Shown here: piece by piece, positions 1 to 4,069 of the stretch
How positions within the stretch are numbered: position 1 is the stretch's first letter
How the letters are laid out: each line of letters begins with the position of its first letter
NCBI GenBank assembly: GCA_002341345.1
Contig: DDNW01000161.1
Coordinates: 1-8,029, forward strand
Source: Erythrobacter sp. UBA2510
GTDB taxonomy: Bacteria > Pseudomonadota > Alphaproteobacteria > Sphingomonadales > Sphingomonadaceae
DNA length: 8,029 bases
Direction of reading: 5' to 3'
The notes under the pieces: generated by a model
Databases searched by the model: none
Seen by the model: only the letters and a program-made list of their open reading frames with translations
Told to the model about the DNA's origin: nothing
Position numbers and translations under genes: made by a program

Positions 1-1
1 C

Positions 2-880
2 CAATCCTCCTTAATTCACAACCTCAAATCAGTGCCATTGGTGCTGACGGCGGACACATATCGGCATACTGACTTTGAACACATATCAGGACGTATCAAA
101 CCCGACCTCTTTGCCGAGCCCGAATACAGCCAAGTCATCGCCGAAATGATCAAGCATGCAGTCGAGACTGAGGCCCCGATCGAAAAGTCTGCCTTGGCAA
201 CCGTGATCGCAAGGGCTCACGGTTTCAAGCGCACTGGGAGCCTGATCGCCGAGCGGGTGGAGAAGATCGGTCGGAAGCTCTTCTACTACCGGCAAGAACG
301 CAGCGGGAGGATATTCGTCTGGCGGGACGAGCATCATTGCGACACTCTCACCACTTGGCGCGAGCCGAGTGACGAAGATCGAAAAAGGCCGATCGAAGAC
401 ATTCCGGAAGAGGAGATCATTCTGGCTGCGAGGGATTTCCAGTTTGACGACGACATTCCCCGCGCAATCGCCGTGTCATTTGGGTTTTCGCGTCTCCGCG
501 CTCCTTCGCGCGAGCGGATAGAGGAGGCACTTCAGACTGGAAGAGACACCAGCGAGTCAGACACATTCGAAGAACCAGAACCTCAGATTGCAACTGCCCA
601 ATTGACGATTTCTTCGCGCGTTACAGAAAGCGAAGTGCAGCAAGCAATCTTGAAACTGTTAGCTGACGGAAAGCCTTGGACCAACGGACAACTCAAATCC
701 GCTCTTAAGGCTATTTTGCCCCTCTCCCCGGCTGACCGCGAACGCGCCAATCATCGACCGAACGAAGAGAAGTGGGAGGAACTGGTCAATAATGCGCTGT
801 CGCCGTCACGCGGCAATTCACTTTACGGCAAAGACTTGATCGAGAATGTAGATCGCGGAGTTCACAGGCTTCGAACTTAG
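2..880 (+). CDS. C-terminal part of a DUF3320-domain (helicase-associated) protein; start lies outside the window
   Basis: The frame is open from the left edge to the TAG at 878-880. A GTG at 32 could be a start, but the bases before it hold no Shine-Dalgarno, so I infer that the gene begins upstream. Numbering from that GTG, residues about 34-100 (EAPIEK, then GFKRTGSLIAERV) and 121-168 (IPEEEI, then GFSRLRAPSRERI) form two similar winged-helix-like units. This is the pattern I know as DUF3320, usually the C-terminal tail of very large DUF4011/DUF3320 superfamily-1 helicases, some carrying a Vsr-like nuclease and reported as single-gene anti-phage systems (Hhe). Residues about 197-282 (KPWTNGQLKSAL, KWEELVNNALSPSRGNSLYG) look like another winged helix of the kind found in Mrr-type restriction proteins. 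No helicase or nuclease motif lies inside the window, so enzymatic activity is inferred from the family only. The next gene starts 33 bases downstream on the same strand, suggesting one operon. By eye its GC is lower than that of the tra genes. Confidence 0.72.
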   Translation, partial: QSSLIHNLKSVPLVLTADTYRHTDFEHISGRIKPDLFAEPEYSQVIAEMIKHAVETEAPIEKSALATVIARAHGFKRTGSLIAERVEKIGRKLFYYRQERSGRIFVWRDEHHCDTLTTWREPSDEDRKRPIEDIPEEEIILAARDFQFDDDIPRAIAVSFGFSRLRAPSRERIEEALQTGRDTSESDTFEEPEPQIATAQLTISSRVTESEVQQAILKLLADGKPWTNGQLKSALKAILPLSPADRERANHRPNEEKWEELVNNALSPSRGNSLYGKDLIENVDRGVHRLRT

Positions 881-913
881 AGGACGGCCACTTAGGCCCT
901 GACGGTTTACTAG

Positions 914-2824
914 ATGAACACTACAGCGAACGACGACGCCTGCCTGAGCATCAAGGCCAAGCACATCGGCCCAATCATGGAGCTAGAGGGGAAGCTCTCA
1001 CCGAAGGGCCAAAACCTCCTGTTCGCCACCAGCGGAACGGGGAAGTCCTTCATCTCGCGAGCTCTCCGTGCACTCGATGGGCCGATCGAGGAGGGCGAGA
1101 AGGACATCGATCCCGCGGACGTGGTCTCGGAGGAGAGTTCGGACGGCGCGCTATCGCTCCTCGAAGGGACAGCCGAGATCACCAAGATCGCGTTCGACAA
1201 GACCTTCGGCCTCATCACCCGCTCTCCCAGCCAATACATCTTCCACGTCTTCTCGTCCGACTACGTCGGCACCGAGCTCGCAAGCCGGTCCTACGTGCTC
1301 GACGGCGACATCGACCACCAGATCATTCTCGGCAAAGAGAACCTCGAATTGCAGGACAAGGAGGACGATCTTGCGAAGGTCGACGGCGAGCTCGACGAGG
1401 CCGTTCGCGCACTCAGGAGGGCGTTTCAGAAGGGTAAAGACAAGCTTCAGTCCGACCTATCAATCCGCGCCAATTTGCAGGACTTCAGAGGACTGGAACT
1501 GGACAGGTGCCGCGCATTGGGCAGCCTGACAGAGAAGCTCCCGTCGAGCGCTGCTATCGTGGAACAGTTTAACGCGCTGAAGGCGGTGCCGACCGATCCC
1601 GACAAGCCCACCTCCTCTGCGGCGCTGAGCGTTCAACTGGACGTGGACGCGGCCCGATCCCTGCTGGAGCGAAAGATTGACCAGTCCACGATCGCCGCCG
1701 AGGTGAAGGCCAAGATAGAGGCGGACAGGGAGTTCTTCGAGAGGGGCGTCAAGCTCGTGGGTGACGACGAGGAGTGCCCGTTCTGCACGCAGAAACTGGA
1801 CGTGGACGCCAAGGCGGTGATCGACGCCTACGTGGCCTACTTCGCCGACGCAGAGGCGAAGGCGCGGACTTCGATCAGACGCATGAAAAGCCAGACGGCG
1901 GCAATCCGCGAGGAGCTCTCTCGGAGGGAGGCCAGTCTGAACCAGTCTATAATCCGGTACGATGCGCTGAAAGCCGCCTTTCCCTCGCTGAGCGCGACGG
2001 CGCTCGACACCGACGAGGCGCACAGGGACGCGATAGTCAATCTTCTGGACGAGCTCGACGCGCTGCTAGACGGCAAGGCTGACGACCTCACCCGCTCGAT
2101 CAAGCTGCGCGAAGACTTTGGCATCGAAGCACCACAGACGAAGATCAACGACGTCATAGAGACCAACCGGGCGCGCATCGAAAAACTCAACTCGACTGTA
2201 GACAATTCCACTAACGAGAGGCTGGCGTTGCAGCGACGCGGGTGCTTGGCGTTTGGCTACGGATTCCGGGACGACAACAAGGCCGCGCTTGAAGAGCTCA
2301 CGACAAAGGAGGCTCAGCGTGGTGCTCTCTCGGATGAGATCGAAGCTCTGAAGAAAAGCAGCGGTGACAAGGTGGAGGCGCGCGAGAAGGTAGCCGACAC
2401 CTTGGAAGAGCTAATCAACTTCGCCTTCCACGGGCGCTACTCCTTCGATCGGGAAAACTTCAGCGTGAAGCGCGACAAGAAGGACATGGTGCGGGGCAGC
2501 GACCGAACCCTGAGCGACGGCGAAAAGACCGTCCTCGCGTTCTGCTACTACGTAGCGCAGTCGCACCTGAAGATCGACGAGGTGGGCGACTACCGCAAGC
2601 TCTACCTGATCGTCGACGACCCCGTTTCGTCCGTCTCGTTCGACTACGTCTACTGCATCTGCCAGATACTCAAAACCCTTCGCATCGACGGCGGAGACAT
2701 AAGGATCAACACGAACGGCACCGTCCGACCCAAGCTGCTGATCCTCACGCACCATGACTTCTTCTACAACGTCGTTCTAAACAACAACGTGGTGCAGAAG
2801 AGCGCTCTGTTCCAGTTGGTGTAG
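914..2824 (+). CDS. AAA_13 (RloC/PrrC-like) zinc-hook ATPase, truncated by an in-frame TAG
   Basis: This 636-residue product has an ABC/SMC-type ATPase layout. Walker A is ATSGTGKS (residues 38-45). A long helical middle carries the CPFC zinc hook (288-291). The signature is LSDGEK (533-538), the Walker B is LIVDDPVSS (565-573), and the H-loop is ILTHHDFF (610-617). DDPVSS together with a CxxC hook is characteristic of the AAA_13 family, which includes the phage-defence anticodon nucleases PrrC and RloC. In those proteins the ATPase senses damage or restriction failure and controls a C-terminal effector. The ATG at 914 is chosen because the next residues (CLSIKAKHIGPI) form the expected first strand ahead of Walker A; no good Shine-Dalgarno precedes it, so coupling to the upstream gene is possible. 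The protein stops right after the H-loop, whereas the frame continues to 3238 with family-like sequence. The ATPase is therefore nearly complete but its C-terminal domain is cut off. Whether it is an anticodon nuclease cannot be told. Confidence 0.82.
   Translation: MNTTANDDACLSIKAKHIGPIMELEGKLSPKGQNLLFATSGTGKSFISRALRALDGPIEEGEKDIDPADVVSEESSDGALSLLEGTAEITKIAFDKTFGLITRSPSQYIFHVFSSDYVGTELASRSYVLDGDIDHQIILGKENLELQDKEDDLAKVDGELDEAVRALRRAFQKGKDKLQSDLSIRANLQDFRGLELDRCRALGSLTEKLPSSAAIVEQFNALKAVPTDPDKPTSSAALSVQLDVDAARSLLERKIDQSTIAAEVKAKIEADREFFERGVKLVGDDEECPFCTQKLDVDAKAVIDAYVAYFADAEAKARTSIRRMKSQTAAIREELSRREASLNQSIIRYDALKAAFPSLSATALDTDEAHRDAIVNLLDELDALLDGKADDLTRSIKLREDFGIEAPQTKINDVIETNRARIEKLNSTVDNSTNERLALQRRGCLAFGYGFRDDNKAALEELTTKEAQRGALSDEIEALKKSSGDKVEAREKVADTLEELINFAFHGRYSFDRENFSVKRDKKDMVRGSDRTLSDGEKTVLAFCYYVAQSHLKIDEVGDYRKLYLIVDDPVSSVSFDYVYCICQILKTLRIDGGDIRINTNGTVRPKLLILTHHDFFYNVVLNNNVVQKSALFQLV
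2822..2824 (+). other. Internal amber stop inside the ATPase reading frame
   Basis: The codon after FQLV is TAG, and reading resumes in the same frame as RGHKHEVV with no length change. A single base change from AAG, CAG, GAG, TGG or a Tyr codon would create it. TAG is also the terminal stop of the upstream gene, of this frame at 3236-3238, of traA, of traD and of the DUF6118-like gene, so general amber recoding is unlikely. A nonsense mutation, a base-calling error or local readthrough remain possible. Confidence 0.85.
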
Positions 2825-3238
2825 CGCGGGCACAAGCACGAGGTCGTCCATCAGAAGGACTTCGTCGCACCGCACGTATTCCATCTGCAACACATCATCG
2901 AAGTAGCGACCTCCAAGGCGGCGCCGAACCCTTCAACGCCTAACGCCGTCCGGTCGGTGCTGGAGGGCATCTGGCGCTTCGCTTATCCCAAGAAGGCGGA
3001 CCTCCAAGCGTTCTTGAACGAGGTCAACTCTCAGCACGGAGTTCAGGTGCGGAGCGTGCTAATCCAAGACATGAGCCACGGTGGGAAGATGTGGACGGAG
3101 AGCCCCCTAAGTGCCGACATCGAGACGGCCTGCAAGGAGGCCGTAGAGATACTGCGATACTATGCTCCCGGCCAAGTCGAGGGTATCGACCGCTTCGAAG
3201 GGGTGCTCAACCCGCCAGAGACAAGTATTCGCGAATAG
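2825..3238 (+). pseudogene. Severed C-terminal 137 codons of the AAA_13 ATPase
   Basis: This is in the same frame as the ATPase and begins directly after the TAG. The stretch TPNAVRSVLEGIWRFAYP, followed by a helical segment, a SHGG motif and a final helix (ACKEAVEILRYYAPGQ), resembles what follows the H-loop in other AAA_13 proteins, where a segment of the form T-x-N-x-x-R-x-x-L-E is common. The start of the piece is histidine-rich (GHKHEVVH, PHVFHLQH). With the stop read through, the whole protein would be 774 residues. A GTG at 2957 could in principle start a 93-residue protein, but it lies within the conserved-looking VLEGIW helix and has no clear ribosome binding site, so I treat the segment as a remnant or readthrough extension rather than a gene. 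The last bases overlap a 12-bp palindrome. Confidence 0.7.
3226..3237. repeat. 12-bp perfect palindrome TATTCGCGAATA at the ATPase frame's end
   Basis: The palindrome overlaps the final TAG (3236-3238) and is followed by a T-rich stretch (3239-3254). As RNA its stem would be short and weak, so a terminator is doubtful. It marks the junction between the cargo module and the tra region, and could be a protein-binding site or chance. Confidence 0.4.
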
Positions 3239-3281
3239 ATTTCTTTTATTTTAGTGGGCACGGCCCAACACTTCAACAAAG

Positions 3282-3302
3282 AGCTGACGTCAAGACGCAG
3301 CT
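3282..3302 (-). terminator. Possible terminator hairpin after traD
   Basis: AGCTG-A-CGTC and GACG-CAGCT form a nine-pair stem with one bulged A and an AA turn. Read on the - strand, downstream of the traD stop at 3338, it is followed by CTTTGTTG, a weak U-tract. It would separate the traC-traD transcript from the convergent cargo genes. The 99 bases between the cargo frame and traD (3239-3337) otherwise hold only a T-rich run and a small TGGGC/GCCCA dyad (3255-3267). Confidence 0.33.
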
Positions 3303-3337
3303 TCGAACTGAAGGCACGGCGGGCGATCTCGTTTGAG

Positions 3338-3568
3338 CTATTCGGTGCTATTGTCCGCCTCAAACGCCCGCTTGCCCTTGCGCCTGAACAGCACCAGCGC
3401 CTGCGCTCCGTCAATACCGCGCAGCTTGGCAGCAACGGTCAGGAATGCGCCGTAGAGCGCGGCACGATCATCGTCGGTCAGTTCAATCAGATCGGCCTTT
3501 GCAACCAGGCCGCCCAGTTCGATCAGTTGCCTTGTCCGTTCGCGGCGTTTCACTTGCCATTCGCGCAT
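3338..3568 (-). CDS. traD: Conjugal transfer protein TraD (Ti-type small accessory)
   Basis: The 76-residue product starts MREWQVKRRERTRQ and continues IELGGLVAKADLIELTDDDR, then AALYGAF. The R/K-rich start followed by IELGGLV-x-KA and a DDRA-x-LYGA helix is the signature of the small TraD proteins of Ti-type and sphingomonad conjugation systems. It is not the coupling ATPase called TraD in F plasmids. The role is accessory DNA processing at oriT alongside TraA and TraC; the exact biochemical activity is poorly known. The frame is open much further upstream, to 3811, but that part overlaps traC and reads as its shadow. The ATG at 3568 gives the usual family length and lies 22 bases after the traC stop, with an AAAGG somewhat far upstream. 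It forms a two-gene unit with traC and is convergent with the ATPase gene. The C-terminus (FRRKGKRAFEADNSTE) is basic then acidic. Confidence 0.85.
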   Translation of the reverse strand: MREWQVKRRERTRQLIELGGLVAKADLIELTDDDRAALYGAFLTVAAKLRGIDGAQALVLFRRKGKRAFEADNSTE

Positions 3569-3590
3569 GTCGGTTCGTGCCTTTGCTGCC

Positions 3591-3896
3591 TCAAGCCGAT
3601 GCAGCGCCGCCGTCAAGCGGTAGAGTGCCTTCCGGCTGCTGACGAGGTCCGCCCGAAGTGTCGCGTGACTTGCCCTGAAAGAAGGCCGCACCGCGCTTGC
3701 GCCACCCCTCCCCGATTGCCTTGTTTGTGTTGGTGGCAGCGTCGAGAAGTACGCCAGCCAGGACATCGGCATCGAGCGCGTCGGCCCCGGTTGCCGTGAC
3801 CAGCGCACCAAGGTCGCGCACGCGGCGTTCCTTCAACTGCTTCGCCTTGTCGGCAAGTGCCTTGAGTTCCGAATCAAAATCGCGGGGTTTGCGCAT
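3591..3896 (-). CDS. traC: Conjugal transfer protein TraC
   Basis: The 101-residue product begins MRKPRDFDSELKALADKAKQ, a charged N-terminal helix, followed by KERRVRDLGALVTATGADAL and then a helix with LAGVLLDA and GEGWRKRGAAFFQ. This matches the TraC family of Ti-type plasmids, small proteins encoded beside oriT and thought to help the TraA relaxosome, with some similarity to MobC-like accessory proteins. The start at 3896 is supported by GGAG seven bases upstream; the open frame continues to 4076 but that extension crosses the oriT and has no family resemblance. The gene is transcribed divergently from traA and upstream of traD. An inverted repeat that includes its Shine-Dalgarno suggests translational or operator control. 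The C-terminal tail (SGGPRQQPEGTLPLDGGAASA) is low-complexity and probably disordered. Confidence 0.85.
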   Translation of the reverse strand: MRKPRDFDSELKALADKAKQLKERRVRDLGALVTATGADALDADVLAGVLLDAATNTNKAIGEGWRKRGAAFFQGKSRDTSGGPRQQPEGTLPLDGGAASA

Positions 3897-3903
3897 GGTA
3901 AGT

Positions 3904-3925
3904 CTCCATCGTTGGTGTGATGGAG
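3904..3925 (-). promoter_or_regulatory. Inverted repeat covering the traC ribosome binding site
   Basis: CTCCATC (3904-3910) and GATGGAG (3919-3925) are perfect 7-bp arms with an 8-base spacer. On the - strand the arm nearest the gene contains GGAG, seven bases before the traC ATG, so a hairpin in the mRNA would hide the ribosome binding site. It could equally be a DNA operator for a relaxosome protein. I see no convincing -35/-10 pair for either direction in 3897-4069. Confidence 0.5.
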
Positions 3926-3965
3926 CGATGATAATCGTGCTTGTAATCCAATGCAGTAAGGTCGC

Positions 3966-3993
3966 CGGGACAGTGTGATACCGCCTAGTCCCG
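3966..3993. repeat. Inverted repeat CGGGAC/GTCCCG in the oriT region
   Basis: Perfect 6-bp arms at 3966-3971 and 3988-3993, with a 16-base spacer. It lies between the traC leader and the nic core. Such dyads near oriT are often binding sites for accessory relaxosome proteins or repressors, but the function here is inferred only from position. Confidence 0.4.
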
Positions 3994-4012
3994 ATCAGGA
4001 TTTTATCATGAG

Positions 4013-4040
4013 AGGGCGCGCTTATACGTCGTGCCGACGT
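4013..4040 (-). other. oriT: Probable origin of transfer (oriT) with MobQ-type nic site
   Basis: On the + strand the core reads AGGGCGCGCTTATACGTCG; on the - strand this gives a 6-bp inverted repeat (ACGTCG/CGACGT, 4026-4040, 3-base loop) followed by ATAAGCGCG and CCCT. RSF1010 has the same order: an inverted repeat, then TAAGTGCG, the nick, and CCCT. From memory the Ti oriT carries GGGCGCAATTATACGTCG, an almost identical core. The place is also right, between divergent traC and traA as in Ti plasmids. By analogy TraA would cut the - strand between 4017 and 4016 and stay attached to the 5' end at 4016. The inverted repeat is directly visible; the cut position is inferred. Confidence 0.82.
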
Positions 4041-4069
4041 GGCGTTTGGAGTGTAACTGGATTGCCGAC

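Noticed and set aside
2825..2875. PrrC-type anticodon nuclease triad in the histidine-rich stretch after the stop
   Set aside because: The R-to-E spacing (RGHKHE) does not match the R-x3-E of PrrC as I recall it, so I make no nuclease claim.
2957..3238. Independent 93-residue gene starting at GTG 2957
   Set aside because: It is in the ATPase frame, starts inside a conserved-looking helix and lacks a ribosome binding site; it is better explained as the severed ATPase C-terminus.
3263..3337. Integron attC-like start (GCCCAAC) near the cargo/tra junction
   Set aside because: The matching GTTRRRY end is absent and the interior does not fold like an attC; no integrase is visible.
3254..3799. Long + strand open frame over traD and traC
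   Set aside because: It is antisense to two recognisable genes and its translation resembles no family; it is a shadow of GC-rich coding sequence.
3569..3811. Longer N-terminus for TraD
   Set aside because: It overlaps traC in another frame, and the ATG at 3568 gives the normal family length with a 22-base gap after traC.
4031..4069. Upstream GTG start that would lengthen TraA by 13 residues
   Set aside because: The family N-terminus begins exactly at the ATG at 4070, and the extension would overlap the oriT inverted repeat.
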